A DNA stretch of 64,000 nt, taken from assembly GCA_022826825.1 (NCBI GenBank), contig JAJDUD010000050.1, positions 1-64,000 of the forward strand, read 5' to 3'. Numbering within the stretch: the stretch's first letter is position 1; every line of letters starts with the position of its first letter. Under the pieces are notes generated by a model. That model did not search any database and was not told where the DNA came from. It saw only the letters and a program-made list of their open reading frames with translations. Positions 1-8,788 of this stretch are shown here, one piece after another. The translations under genes and the position numbers were made by a program. Source of the stretch: Acidobacteriota bacterium. Its GTDB lineage: Bacteria > Acidobacteriota > Vicinamibacteria > Marinacidobacterales > Marinacidobacteraceae.

Positions 1-58
1 TGGAACGCCGACCTCTGGTCGGCACGCGCTGCGCGACCGCGCAGCGCACGGCACGGCA
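1..58 (-). repeat. REP-like two-hairpin element, inverted copy (cut by window edge)
   Basis: Two adjacent palindromes are visible: GCCGACC/GGTCGGC at 7-23 and a perfect 9-bp stem GCGCTGCGC/GCGCAGCGC at 26-47 with a GACC loop. Read on the minus strand this matches 19494-19545 closely, with the same two hairpins in the same order. It faces the direct copy at 169-205, so the pair looks like a mosaic REP (BIME-type) arrangement. Nothing coding is apparent here. Confidence 0.65.
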
Positions 59-115
59 CCGACCTGCGGGATGGTTCTCTCTCGGTGCAACCGGGCGGAG
101 GGGACGCTCCCGGAC

Positions 116-270
116 CTCTGTCGCCCAAGACGACGAGCGGCGCGTCGCCCGCGGGCCTTCGGCCCGCTGTGCCGACCGGAGGTCGGCGTTCCAAGCCGTT
201 TCGGCCGTTTTCATGACAAGCGGGGTGCGTAGGAGGACGCGCGCGTGGGCGTTTCTCCCGGTGGGGGCCT
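116..270 (+). repeat. 155-bp dispersed repeat, copy 1
   Basis: This stretch aligns without gaps to 42262-42416; by eye about 12 of 155 positions differ. It contains the palindrome GCCGACCggaGGTCGGC followed by the tail GTTCCAAGCCGTTT that recurs near other REP-like copies in the window. No gene is seen in 1-360; bases 271-360 hold nothing I can interpret. Confidence 0.8.
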
Positions 271-360
271 CGGTGCTCCCGCCAGTTCCACCACCGGCAG
301 CTAGCCCCCGCCGGCCGCCGGCGCGGGAGGATGGGAACCCGGCGCCGGCTGCGGTTTACG

Positions 361-1347
361 TCAGACCCTGACCGGCGGAGCCTGCGGCCGCTGCTGTTCC
401 GCGGTCGCGGCCGTTCCACCGCGCATCGAACGCCACCACAGCACGATGGGCGAGGCGATCGCGATCGAGGAATACGTGCCCACGAAGACCCCGGCCACCA
501 GAACGAAGGAGAAGGCCCGGAGCACCTCGCCGCCCCAGGTCAGCAGCGCCCCGACGGCGAGGAGGGTCAGCCCCGAGGTGAGGACCGTGCGCCGCAGGGT
601 CTGGTTGATCGACAGGTTGACGATCTCCCCGAGATCCAGACGTCGATGGATGTGGCGGTTCTCCCGCACGCGGTCGAAGATGACGATCGTGTCGTTCACC
701 GAGTAACCCACGAGGGTCATGAACGCGGCGATCACGTTCAGGCTGATCTCGTAGTTGAAGAGGGACACGAGGGCGAGGGTCACCAGCACGTCGTGGATGA
801 CCGCCACGGTGGCACCGACTCCGTACACCGGCTCGAAGCGAAAACCGATGTAGATGAGCATCGCGAAGAGCGCCAACAGGGTGGCGTTCCGGGCGCGCCG
901 ACGGAGTTCCTCGCCCACGACCGGTCCCACGATTTCCGTGCTCGAGGAGACCAACTCGCCGGCGGTCCCGTCCCGGAGGGCCGCGAGGATCCGGTTGGCC
1001 GTCTCGTCGATCCCGGCCTCTGCTGGCCGCTGGCCGGCCGCGGCGGTTGCGTCTTCCTCCGCCTTCTCGACCCGGATCATGACCTGGTTCATCTCGGGCC
1101 GGTCGTAACTCTGGATGACCGCGCTCCCGTACCCGAGATCGGTGACGACGGCCCGCACCTCGTCGATTTCCGGCGTCTCGGCGAACTTGGCCACCACCAT
1201 GGTGCCCTCCGAAAAATCGATTCCGTAGCGAAGACCGTCCTTGCGGACGACATCGAAGGCGCCGGCGACGAGGAGGGCGAGAGAGGTCCCCGCGAACCAC
1301 CACCGGTACCTGATCCAGTTGATCCGGGTGTCGCCGAGGATGTCCAT
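361..1347 (-). CDS. secF: Protein-export membrane protein SecF
   Basis: SecF, 328 aa, partner of SecD in the SecDF-YajC complex, which uses the proton motive force to help pull preproteins across the inner membrane after SecA-driven translocation. One N-terminal membrane span (about residues 15-33) is followed by a periplasmic loop and five more spans from about 133 to 305. The conserved GIDFTGG-like segment appears as GIDFSEG (residues 42-48), and the S-V-N-D-T-I-V-I-F-D-R-V-R segment typical of SecF lies near residue 197. It starts 14 nt after secD ends, so the two are surely co-transcribed behind yajC. Length is normal for the family. Confidence 0.96.
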   Translation of the reverse strand: MDILGDTRINWIRYRWWFAGTSLALLVAGAFDVVRKDGLRYGIDFSEGTMVVAKFAETPEIDEVRAVVTDLGYGSAVIQSYDRPEMNQVMIRVEKAEEDATAAAGQRPAEAGIDETANRILAALRDGTAGELVSSSTEIVGPVVGEELRRRARNATLLALFAMLIYIGFRFEPVYGVGATVAVIHDVLVTLALVSLFNYEISLNVIAAFMTLVGYSVNDTIVIFDRVRENRHIHRRLDLGEIVNLSINQTLRRTVLTSGLTLLAVGALLTWGGEVLRAFSFVLVAGVFVGTYSSIAIASPIVLWWRSMRGGTAATAEQQRPQAPPVRV

Positions 1348-1361
1348 TCGGTTTCCGTTGG

Positions 1362-2900
1362 CTAGATGCTGAGCGCGGCGACCTGGCGCCGTCCGGAGAG
1401 GACCAGGTCGAAGATGTAGCGCGACACGAACATGGCGGTGAAGACGTTGCTCACCAGGCCGATGCTGAGGGTCACGGCGAAGCCCTGGACGGGGCCGGTG
1501 CCGAACTGGAAGAGGATGGCGGCGGCGACCAGGCTGGTCATGTTCGCGTCCACGATCGTCCAGAAGACGCGCGAGAAACCCACCGAGATTGCGGTCCGGG
1601 GGGGCTTCCCGGTTCGCATCTCCTCCTTGATGCGCTCGAAGATCAGCACGTTTGCGTCCACTCCCATGCCGATGGTCAGGATGACGCCGGCGATGCCGGG
1701 GAGTGTCAGCGTGGCCGCGAAGTACGCCATCGCGCCCACCAGGATCAGGAGGTTCAGGAGCAACGCCACGACCGCGTTCAGTCCCGAGAGCCGGTAGTAG
1801 AAGATGATGAAGAGCAAAACGCCCGCCAGCCCGGCGAGCGACGCGGTGACCCCGCTGCGGATCGAGTCCGCGCCGAGGGAAGGTCCGACGGTGCGTTCCT
1901 CCTGGTATTCGAGGGACGCGGGGAGCGCTCCGGCGCGCAGCACGAGCGCCAGATCGACGGCCTCATCCACCGTGAAGTTCCCGGTGATCTGGCCCTGGTC
2001 GTAGATCGGGCTCTGGATGACGGGAGCGGAGACCACCAGGTCATCGAGCACGATGGCCATCTGCCGGCCCACGTTGGCACCGGTGAAGTCGCGGAACCGG
2101 GAGGCGCCCTCGGCGTGGAGGCTGAACTCCACGTTGGGGGTGTTCGTCTGGAAGTCGATCGCCTGCCGGGCGTTCCGGAGATCGCGGCCGGTGATGGCGG
2201 CGACCCGGTTCACCTGGTAGTAGCCGATCGCGCCGGTTGGCAGCTCGGTCGGAATGTTCTCCAGCGAGCTGTTCAGCGGGGGCAGGGCCGCCTCGTCGAG
2301 CGCGGGCCCCGCCTGCACGAGCCGGAGCTCGAGCTGCGCCGTGGCCTGGATGATCTCCTTGGCCCGGGCCACGTCCTCGTAGCCGGGCAACTGCACGAGG
2401 ATCTGGTCGCCGGTGTTCCCGTGGGTCGTGATGACGGGCTCCGCGACTCCAAGCTCATCCACCCGGCGGCGGATGGTCTCCATCGCCTGGGTGACGGTCT
2501 GCTCGCGGACCACGATTTCCTCACTGGGACGCAGGTTGAACCCCCAGTCACCGCCGCCGGCGCTCCGGAGGTCCCAGCCCGGCCAACTGAAGGCGACGGT
2601 GTCCCGGACCTCGCGGAGGCGGGACTCGTCGAGGTTCAGGATGGTGAGCTGTCCCAGTCCTTCGGTTTCGATGTCCGCGAAGTCGATTTCCTGGTTGTCC
2701 AGATGCTCGGCGAACTGCTCGGCGGTCTCGTCGGTCAGCACCCGGACCGCGTCCTCGGTGTGGACGCGCATGACGAGGTGGATGCCGCCCTGCAGATCCA
2801 GCCCCAGCACGATGGTGTCCCGCGGCGGGTTGACCACATAGACGAGCCCCGCCACCAGAAGAAGGAGCAGGACTCCTTTGAGGCGAAGGCGTCTGGCCAT
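1362..2900 (-). CDS. secD: Protein translocase subunit SecD
   Basis: SecD, 512 aa. An N-terminal membrane segment (about 7-24) is followed by the LGLDLQGGIHLVM signature (31-43), a large periplasmic P1 domain, and a C-terminal block of membrane spans from about residue 350 containing the GVDANVLIFERIKEE signature near residue 420. It forms SecDF with the downstream secF and is preceded by yajC 31 nt away. The gene order yajC-secD-secF behind tgt is common in many bacteria, which supports the call. No anomaly was seen. Confidence 0.97.
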   Translation of the reverse strand: MARRLRLKGVLLLLLVAGLVYVVNPPRDTIVLGLDLQGGIHLVMRVHTEDAVRVLTDETAEQFAEHLDNQEIDFADIETEGLGQLTILNLDESRLREVRDTVAFSWPGWDLRSAGGGDWGFNLRPSEEIVVREQTVTQAMETIRRRVDELGVAEPVITTHGNTGDQILVQLPGYEDVARAKEIIQATAQLELRLVQAGPALDEAALPPLNSSLENIPTELPTGAIGYYQVNRVAAITGRDLRNARQAIDFQTNTPNVEFSLHAEGASRFRDFTGANVGRQMAIVLDDLVVSAPVIQSPIYDQGQITGNFTVDEAVDLALVLRAGALPASLEYQEERTVGPSLGADSIRSGVTASLAGLAGVLLFIIFYYRLSGLNAVVALLLNLLILVGAMAYFAATLTLPGIAGVILTIGMGVDANVLIFERIKEEMRTGKPPRTAISVGFSRVFWTIVDANMTSLVAAAILFQFGTGPVQGFAVTLSIGLVSNVFTAMFVSRYIFDLVLSGRRQVAALSI

Positions 2901-2931
2901 CGGTGGGCTGCTGGACCTTCCGTCCCGCCGC

Positions 2932-3234
2932 TCAGTGCTTCTTGTCGATCACGCTGGCGACCGCACTCTTCGAGATCTGGAGTTTGACCTGCTCGGTGAC
3001 CTTGAGCTGCACGATGTCACCCTGAATCCCGGCGATGGTCCCGTGAATGCCGCCGGTCGTCACCACCCGGGCGCCTCGTTCGAGGCTCCGCAGCATCGCT
3101 TCCGTTTCCCGCTGGCGCTTGCGCATGGGACGGAAAACGATGAAATAGAAAATGCCGAAAATGATGGCGAACAGCACGATCTGCATGCCGAACGGGCTGC
3201 CGGCCGGGTCCGCCTGGAGCAGTGTGGAAAGCAT
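2932..3234 (-). CDS. yajC: Sec translocon accessory subunit YajC
   Basis: YajC, about 100 aa from the ATG at 3234; an upstream in-frame ATG at 3282 would add 16 residues with no membrane or domain character, so I prefer the shorter form. A single transmembrane helix (about residues 17-34, ending FRPMRKRQRE) is followed by the conserved cytosolic part with GARVVTTGGIHGTI. YajC associates with SecDF in the inner membrane. It is the first gene of yajC-secD-secF. Confidence 0.94.
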   Translation of the reverse strand: MLSTLLQADPAGSPFGMQIVLFAIIFGIFYFIVFRPMRKRQRETEAMLRSLERGARVVTTGGIHGTIAGIQGDIVQLKVTEQVKLQISKSAVASVIDKKH

Positions 3235-3392
3235 GGTCAGGATTCGGGTCCCGAGAAAACTCTGATGTGAAAAAACCCGCATCCCCCTCGGGAGAGCGGG
3301 CCGGGCGCCGAGTCGAGCAGAATACCACGTCGAACTACGTGGAGCGGATTCCGGACGGGACCATCGGCAACGTCGCGCATGCGGGTGGGAAC

Positions 3393-3410
3393 GCCGGCCT
3401 CCAGGCCGGC
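3393..3410. repeat. REP-like palindrome GCCGGCCT/AGGCCGGC
   Basis: GCCGGCCTCCAGGCCGGC is a near-perfect 18-bp palindrome in the 3283-3414 gap, just past the tgt stop codon. It belongs to the same family as copies at 19319, 19525, 31419 and 57267. It could act as a transcription terminator or RNA stabiliser between tgt and yajC. Confidence 0.65.
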
Positions 3411-3414
3411 ACGC

Positions 3415-4548
3415 TCATCGCACCGGCCCGCCGGAACGCCACCGGCGGCGGTTTTCTTCGTGGAACTCGGGGAAACGGCCGGCGGCGATCGCCTCTCGCA
3501 TCCGGGCCATGAGTCCGGCGTAGAACGTGAGGTTGTGGGCGCTGAGCAGGGTGGCGGCGATCCGCTCCTTTGCCCGGAGCAGATGGTGTAGCCAGGCGCG
3601 GCAGTAGTCGCGGCAGGCGGGGCACGCGCACTCCTCGTCGAGCGGGGCCGGGTCGTCCCGATAGGGGGCTCGCGAGACATTCAGCCGTCCGGTCGAGGTG
3701 AAGACGATGCCGCGGCGGGCGAGCCGCGTCGGAATCACGCTGTCGAAGAGGTCCACGCCGAGCCCGGCCGATTCGATCAGGTCCGCGGGCAGTCCGGCCC
3801 CCATGAGATAGCGGGGTCTTTCTTCGCCGAGAACCTCCGCGCAAACCTCGGTCATGCGGCGGGTGTCCCGGGTCGGCTCTCCCATTAGCAGGCCGCCGAT
3901 GCCGAAGCCGTCGAACCCCTCTCCCGGAGGACCCAGGGAAAGGAGGCCCCGGGCGTTCTCGCGCCTGACCTCCGGAAGGGTGCCTCCCTGGACGATGCCG
4001 AAGAGGAGTTGGCCCGGCGCGCGCGGCGCCGCCAGCGAGCGCTCGGCCCAGCGCAGGCTGCGTGCCGCTGCCCGTTCGACTTCGTCGGGCGGGGCCGGGA
4101 GCGCGAGGCATTCGTCGAGCACCATCGCGATGTCCGAACCGAGGTTCCGCTGGATTTCGACCGCCCGCTCCGGGGTCAGCTCGTGGGGCGACCCGTCCCG
4201 GTAGGAGCGCAGATGCACGCCGGTCTCCGAGATCCTTCGGAGGGTTTGCAGACTCGCCACCTGATAGCCGCCGCTGTCGGTGAGGATGGGGCGGTCCCAG
4301 GCCATCAGCCGGTGCAGGCCGCCGAGCGCGGCGATCCTCTTGTCCCCCGGCTGCAGCATCAGGTGCCAGGCGTTGCTGAGCAGGATGCGCGTCCCGGTAG
4401 CGGCCACGCCCGCGCTCGTGAGCCCTCGGATTGCCCCCCCGGTGGCGACCGGCATGAAGGCGGGGGTCTCCACCGGACCGTGAGCGGTGTCCAGGCGCCC
4501 CAGGCGGGCTCCCCCGCTCCGGCGCCGGATCGCGAAGCCGGGCTTCAC
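3415..4548 (-). CDS. tgt: Queuine tRNA-ribosyltransferase
   Basis: TGT, 377 aa with a GTG start, exchanges guanine 34 for preQ1 in tRNAs with GUN anticodons. Visible hallmarks: LTDSGGYQV near residue 90 (general acid/base Asp), GFGIGGLLMGE near 215, the FDSVIPTRLARRG nucleophile region near 265-280, and the zinc-binding cluster C-A-C-P-A-C-x2-Y-C...H near 308-320. The upstream phosphatase gene stops in TAG whose last base is the first base of this GTG (TAGTG), indicating translational coupling. Family length is about 375 aa. Confidence 0.96.
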   Translation of the reverse strand: MKPGFAIRRRSGGARLGRLDTAHGPVETPAFMPVATGGAIRGLTSAGVAATGTRILLSNAWHLMLQPGDKRIAALGGLHRLMAWDRPILTDSGGYQVASLQTLRRISETGVHLRSYRDGSPHELTPERAVEIQRNLGSDIAMVLDECLALPAPPDEVERAAARSLRWAERSLAAPRAPGQLLFGIVQGGTLPEVRRENARGLLSLGPPGEGFDGFGIGGLLMGEPTRDTRRMTEVCAEVLGEERPRYLMGAGLPADLIESAGLGVDLFDSVIPTRLARRGIVFTSTGRLNVSRAPYRDDPAPLDEECACPACRDYCRAWLHHLLRAKERIAATLLSAHNLTFYAGLMARMREAIAAGRFPEFHEENRRRWRSGGPVR

Positions 4549-5390
4549 TACGCGCCCAATACCAGTCGATCGATCGCCGCCGCCACCCCGTGGGCGTCGT
4601 GCGACGCGGTGGTTTCGAAGCCTCGGGTCTTCAGCCCCGGTTCGGCGTTTTCCATCAACACCCCGACCCCCGCGGTCTCCAGCATTTCCAGGTCGTTCCA
4701 GTTGTCCCCGATCGCGAGCGTGGCGCTGAGCGGCAGATCGGCCTCCCGGGCGATCCTGGCGAGCGCGGTTCCCTTGTTGGCGGCGCTCGCCAGGACGTCG
4801 AGGAGGCCGAGACGGGAGGCCGCGTACTCGGTCCGGGCGAGGTTGACGGAGTCCCCGAGCGACTCCCTGAGTTCGCGCTCCGCCTCGCGGCAGGTCTCCG
4901 GGGTGCCGGCGAGCACGAGGTGGAGGGGATCCTCGGCGAACGTCGGGTCCGGGTCGAAGCGGGGCTCCGGCCGAACCGTCCGCAGGTAACGCGTCACGCG
5001 AGGCGTGGTTGGCGAATGGGCGGTGATGCGGACGCTGCCGTCGCGCTCGCTGATCAGAGCGGGAATCTGAAGCCGCCGCGCCGACCGCACCGCGAGTTCC
5101 GCCGCCGTCTTCGGGAGCGGAATCTCGGCGATGGTCCGGCCGCGGCGCCGGATGAGGGCGCCACCGTGGGCCACCCGGAAAGCGGCGCCGGAGAGGCCCG
5201 CGGTCAGGACCCTGAGTTCCGCGTACCGCCGGCCGGAGATGAACGCGAGCGCCACCCCCGCCGCCTCCGCGCGGGCGAGAGCCGCCCGATTCGGCTCGGA
5301 AACCTCCTTCCGGGAGTTCAGCAGGGTGCCGTCGAGGTCCACGGCCAGCAGCCCGAAGCGGGGCCGCGACCGATCGGCGGCGTGCGGCAC
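4548..5390 (-). CDS. HAD-superfamily Cof-type phosphatase
   Basis: A 280-aa HAD hydrolase of the Cof/YidA (type IIB cap) group. Motif I DLDGT has its nucleophile Asp at 18 and acid/base Asp at 20; motif II is in AFISGR; motif IV is GDNWND (228-233). These enzymes dephosphorylate small phosphorylated metabolites; the substrate cannot be read from sequence. I start it at the GTG at 5390, which overlaps the preceding stop codon as TAGTG; an upstream ATG in the same frame (5621) would run through the cyclophilin coding region and is unlikely. It is coupled to both neighbours. Confidence 0.88.
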   Translation of the reverse strand: MPHAADRSRPRFGLLAVDLDGTLLNSRKEVSEPNRAALARAEAAGVALAFISGRRYAELRVLTAGLSGAAFRVAHGGALIRRRGRTIAEIPLPKTAAELAVRSARRLQIPALISERDGSVRITAHSPTTPRVTRYLRTVRPEPRFDPDPTFAEDPLHLVLAGTPETCREAERELRESLGDSVNLARTEYAASRLGLLDVLASAANKGTALARIAREADLPLSATLAIGDNWNDLEMLETAGVGVLMENAEPGLKTRGFETTASHDAHGVAAAIDRLVLGA

Positions 5391-7495
5391 TACTCCGGGG
5401 GGGTGACGCCGTCCCAGATCCGGATCCGCCGGATCCGGTCGCCCGGCTCGATCTGGTCGAGGACCGCGAATCCGTCCCGTACGTGTCCGAAGAGGGTGTA
5501 ACGGCCGTTGAGGTGCGGCTGGGGGAGCAGGGTGATGAAGAACTGGCTGCCGCCGGTGTCCTTGCCGTCGAGCGCCATGCCCACGCTCCCGCGCATGTAG
5601 AAGCCCTCGCCGACCTCGCAACGGATCGTGGTGCCGGGACCCCCGGAGGAGTCCCCGCGTGGATCGCCGGCCTGGATTACGAAGTTCGGGATCACGCGGT
5701 GGAAGCGGAGACCGTCGTAGAAGCCTTCGCGGGCGAGGCGGATGAAGTTCGACACGGTGCGCGGCGCGTCGCCGATGAAGAGTTCCATCTCGATGGTTCC
5801 CCGGGAGGTCTCGATCCAGGCGAGCGGACTGAACGGGGCTTCGAGCATGGCCCGGTAGTCCGCGGGTTCCAGCGTCTCGGCGGGAGCCGGCTCTTCACCG
5901 GCGGCTCCCGAACGGCGGAGGAATGCATGGGCCTCGCGGCGGACGGGCCAGGCCGGATCGCCGAGCGCCTCGCGCGCGAAATCGATCCGGTCGTTCTCGG
6001 GACCCTGGGAGAGTCCGGCACGGAGCGCGGCCAGCCGGAAGTCCGGCACCGGGGCGCTCTCCGCCCCGTAGGACTGCCGCAGGCTCTCGGCCCCGGTTTC
6101 GAGCCGCCCGAGCGCCGCCGCGGCGGCGGCGCGCTCGTAAGGATCCTCCGCGCCGAGGTGGCGGATCAGGGCGGGGACGACTTCCGGGCTCTCATCGCCG
6201 ACATCCCGCAGGGTTTCCTCGAGTTCGCCGAGTCCGGCGAGGGCGACCGCTCGCACCCGGGAGTCGGGGTCGGTGAGCGGGTTCCGCAAGAGGAAATTGC
6301 GGATGCGCGGGTCGCTGATCTCGGAGAGCCTCCGGGCCATTGCGATCCTGCCGGCCGGATCGCGGTCCGACCAGCCGGAGAGGAGCAGGAAGAACCCCTC
6401 CTGGTCCTGGGGGTAGAGGGCCCGCATGGCGCCGGCTCGCACCTCGGGGTCGGAAGACTGCATTCGCCGGATCAGCGCCGCGGTGACGTCCGGGCGCCGC
6501 ACGTCGCCCAGCCCCCGAAGCGCCTCCCGGCGGATCGCGGGCACCGCATCGTCGAGCGCCTCGACGAGCTTTGCTCCGGTCGTGGCGCCCACCGGCAGGT
6601 CGGCCGCCGCGAGCGCCCGGACGACGCGGATCGCTTCGATCCTGACGGTGTTGCTCGGGTGGCTGAGTTCGGGGGCGACCTCCTCGGCCACCGGCAGCCC
6701 CGTGGAGCCGAGGCCGCGAACGCCAAGCGCCCGGATGACCGGATCCGGCGAGCCGGCATAGGCGCGATGCAGGGACACGAGTCCCGGATCCCGGAGACGG
6801 GCCGCGGTCCACGCCGAAGCCCACCAGAGCGTTCGCGGCGATCCGCTGCGGCCGAGGACGCTGCCGGTGTCCCCGGGGTCGCCCCCGTCGTCCCGGATCC
6901 GGGCCAGGGCAAAGAGCCCGAGCCTCGCCTCGTCCCAGGACGTCCGCCGCCGGAACGCCTCGACGTCCTCGCGCCGTTCGGAGTAGCCGGACACTTCCAC
7001 CAGTTCGGCGAGCCGGCCGGCGACGATCTCGCCGGCGCGCTCGCCTCCCCGCCGCCCGATGGCCTCGATGGCTTTTTCGCGAACGCGGCTCGAGCCGTCC
7101 AGCAGCGCCGCCTCCAGCGCCGAGATGGCTTCCGCCGGCAGCGGATCCTCGACGATGCCCAGGGCGAAGGCCGCGGTCGAGCGAACGGCCCCCGCCTCGT
7201 CGGCGGTCAGAGCGGTGACGAGGGGTTCGACGGCTTCGGGGCGGCCGATGCGTCCGAGGGCGAGCACCGCCCGGCGCCGCACCTCGGGGTCCGGGTCGTA
7301 CATCCGGTCCCGAAGCCATCCGTCCCCGAAGGAGCGTGCGTCTTCGAGCGCCAGGACACGGGCCAGGCGCTCGGGGGTGGGGAGGACCGGCGGGGCCGGC
7401 GGCTGGCGTTCCCCCGACGCGCTCTGCGCTGGCGCGGGCTGCGCGGAGACCGGGACAGCGGCGAGCAGCAGGCAGGCTGTCAAGTGCCGGACCAC
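5390..7495 (-). CDS. Exported HEAT-repeat protein with C-terminal cyclophilin domain
   Basis: About 701 aa from a GTG at 7495. A signal peptide (RHLTACLLLAAVPVSAQ) is followed by many roughly 30-residue HEAT-like repeats (about 45-520; recurring D-P-E-V-R-R-R-A-V-x-A-L-G-x-I) and a cyclophilin-type peptidyl-prolyl isomerase domain (about 560-701) with FHRVIPNFVIQAGDP, GSQFFIT and NGRYTLFGHV. It probably assists folding of exported proteins in the periplasm, with the HEAT solenoid as scaffold. The frame stays open upstream to 8500 but that part is antisense-like noise over menC. Its stop overlaps the HAD start. Client proteins are unknown. Confidence 0.88.
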   Translation of the reverse strand: MVRHLTACLLLAAVPVSAQPAPAQSASGERQPPAPPVLPTPERLARVLALEDARSFGDGWLRDRMYDPDPEVRRRAVLALGRIGRPEAVEPLVTALTADEAGAVRSTAAFALGIVEDPLPAEAISALEAALLDGSSRVREKAIEAIGRRGGERAGEIVAGRLAELVEVSGYSERREDVEAFRRRTSWDEARLGLFALARIRDDGGDPGDTGSVLGRSGSPRTLWWASAWTAARLRDPGLVSLHRAYAGSPDPVIRALGVRGLGSTGLPVAEEVAPELSHPSNTVRIEAIRVVRALAAADLPVGATTGAKLVEALDDAVPAIRREALRGLGDVRRPDVTAALIRRMQSSDPEVRAGAMRALYPQDQEGFFLLLSGWSDRDPAGRIAMARRLSEISDPRIRNFLLRNPLTDPDSRVRAVALAGLGELEETLRDVGDESPEVVPALIRHLGAEDPYERAAAAAALGRLETGAESLRQSYGAESAPVPDFRLAALRAGLSQGPENDRIDFAREALGDPAWPVRREAHAFLRRSGAAGEEPAPAETLEPADYRAMLEAPFSPLAWIETSRGTIEMELFIGDAPRTVSNFIRLAREGFYDGLRFHRVIPNFVIQAGDPRGDSSGGPGTTIRCEVGEGFYMRGSVGMALDGKDTGGSQFFITLLPQPHLNGRYTLFGHVRDGFAVLDQIEPGDRIRRIRIWDGVTPPE

Positions 7496-7527
7496 CGCCG
7501 TGGAACGCGGCCCCGGAGCCCGGCGGG

Positions 7528-8637
7528 TCAGCGGGAGAGCGTGGTCTCGCAAAGGGTGTGGCGCCGGATGACGTCTTCGCGCAGCGCGAAACCGATTCCG
7601 GCGCCCTCGGGGATCGGGAGCGAGCCGTCGGGATCCACGGTCACTGGGGGGTCGATGATTTCCTCGGTGAAGTAGCGGTCGGAGGCAGCCACGTCGCCCG
7701 GCATGGAGAAGCCGGAAAGCGAGGAAAGGTGGATGTTGTGGGCCCGGCCGACGCCGCTCTCCAGCATTCCGCCGCACCACACCGGAATCCCGTGGCTCTC
7801 GGCCAGCACCGCGATGTCGCGCGCCGCCGCGAGTCCCCCGACCCGGCCCGCCTTGACGTTGATGATCCGGCACGCTCCCATCTCGATCGCCCGGCGGGCG
7901 TCGGCGACGGAATGCACCGATTCGTCCAGGCAGATCGGAGTCGAGATCTTCCGCTGCAGCGCCGCGTGGTCCCACATGTCGTCGTGCTCGAGGGGCTGCT
8001 CGATCATCATGAGCCCGAACTGGTCGAGTTCCCGGAAGAGCGGTTCGTCCGCGAGGGTGTAGGCGCTGTTCGCGTCCACCATGAGCGGCATGTCCGGATA
8101 ACGCTCGCGCACTCTCCGCACCACCCCGACGTCCCACCCGGGCTTGATCTTGATCTTGATCCGCCGGTAACCCCGGGAGAGTTCGAGCCCGATCTTGTCG
8201 AGGAGCTGTTCCACGGTGTCCTGGATGCCGATCGAGACACCGGAGACGGTCCTTGCGCGGGTTCCGCCGAGCACGCCGGCGAGCGGCTTGTTCTGGATAC
8301 GGGCGAAGGCGTCCCACACCGCCATCTCGATGGACGCCTTGGCCATGTTGTGGCCGCGGACCGGGGCGAAGGACGGAACGACTTCCTCCGGATGGGCGTA
8401 GTCGCTCGCGGCTGCCAGCGGCCACAGGAAATCTCGGATGAGGTGTTCGGCGGTGCGAACCGTCTCGTAGGAATAGCCCGGAGCGACGTCGGCGACACAC
8501 TCGGAATGCCCACTCACTCCATCGATCTCGGCTTCGAGGAGGAGGAACTGCTGTTCGGTCACCCGCGCGAAGCTGGTCTCGAAGGGGTACTTCAGGTCGA
8601 GCCGGAGTTCCCGGATCGTGAGTCGGTCGATCTTCAT
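7528..8637 (-). CDS. menC: o-Succinylbenzoate synthase (enolase superfamily, MenC type)
   Basis: A 369-aa member of the muconate-lactonizing branch of the enolase superfamily. The catalytic residues are visible: the KxK pair in KIKIKPG (K163/K165), metal ligands D188 (VDAN), E213 (MIEQPL) and D238 (CLDES), and the second-face lysine K262 (NVKAGR). This pattern fits the OSBS/N-acylamino-acid racemase group that dehydrates SHCHC in menaquinone synthesis. Racemase activity cannot be excluded from sequence, and no other men gene is in the window. It lies 32 nt upstream of the HEAT-cyclophilin gene on the same strand. Confidence 0.88.
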   Translation of the reverse strand: MKIDRLTIRELRLDLKYPFETSFARVTEQQFLLLEAEIDGVSGHSECVADVAPGYSYETVRTAEHLIRDFLWPLAAASDYAHPEEVVPSFAPVRGHNMAKASIEMAVWDAFARIQNKPLAGVLGGTRARTVSGVSIGIQDTVEQLLDKIGLELSRGYRRIKIKIKPGWDVGVVRRVRERYPDMPLMVDANSAYTLADEPLFRELDQFGLMMIEQPLEHDDMWDHAALQRKISTPICLDESVHSVADARRAIEMGACRIINVKAGRVGGLAAARDIAVLAESHGIPVWCGGMLESGVGRAHNIHLSSLSGFSMPGDVAASDRYFTEEIIDPPVTVDPDGSLPIPEGAGIGFALREDVIRRHTLCETTLSR

Positions 8638-8788
8638 GCGGCGGCCCTGAATGTTAAGGGTCGGTGGGCAAAGTCGGGTGAGCGCCCAGAGCGGGGCGCT
8701 CGGCCGACGCGGGCGGGTGGGGAGCTTCGCGGCTCTACAATCGTCGAGCCGACGGAGAAGCAGGCATTACCCGGTTGAACACGAAGCG

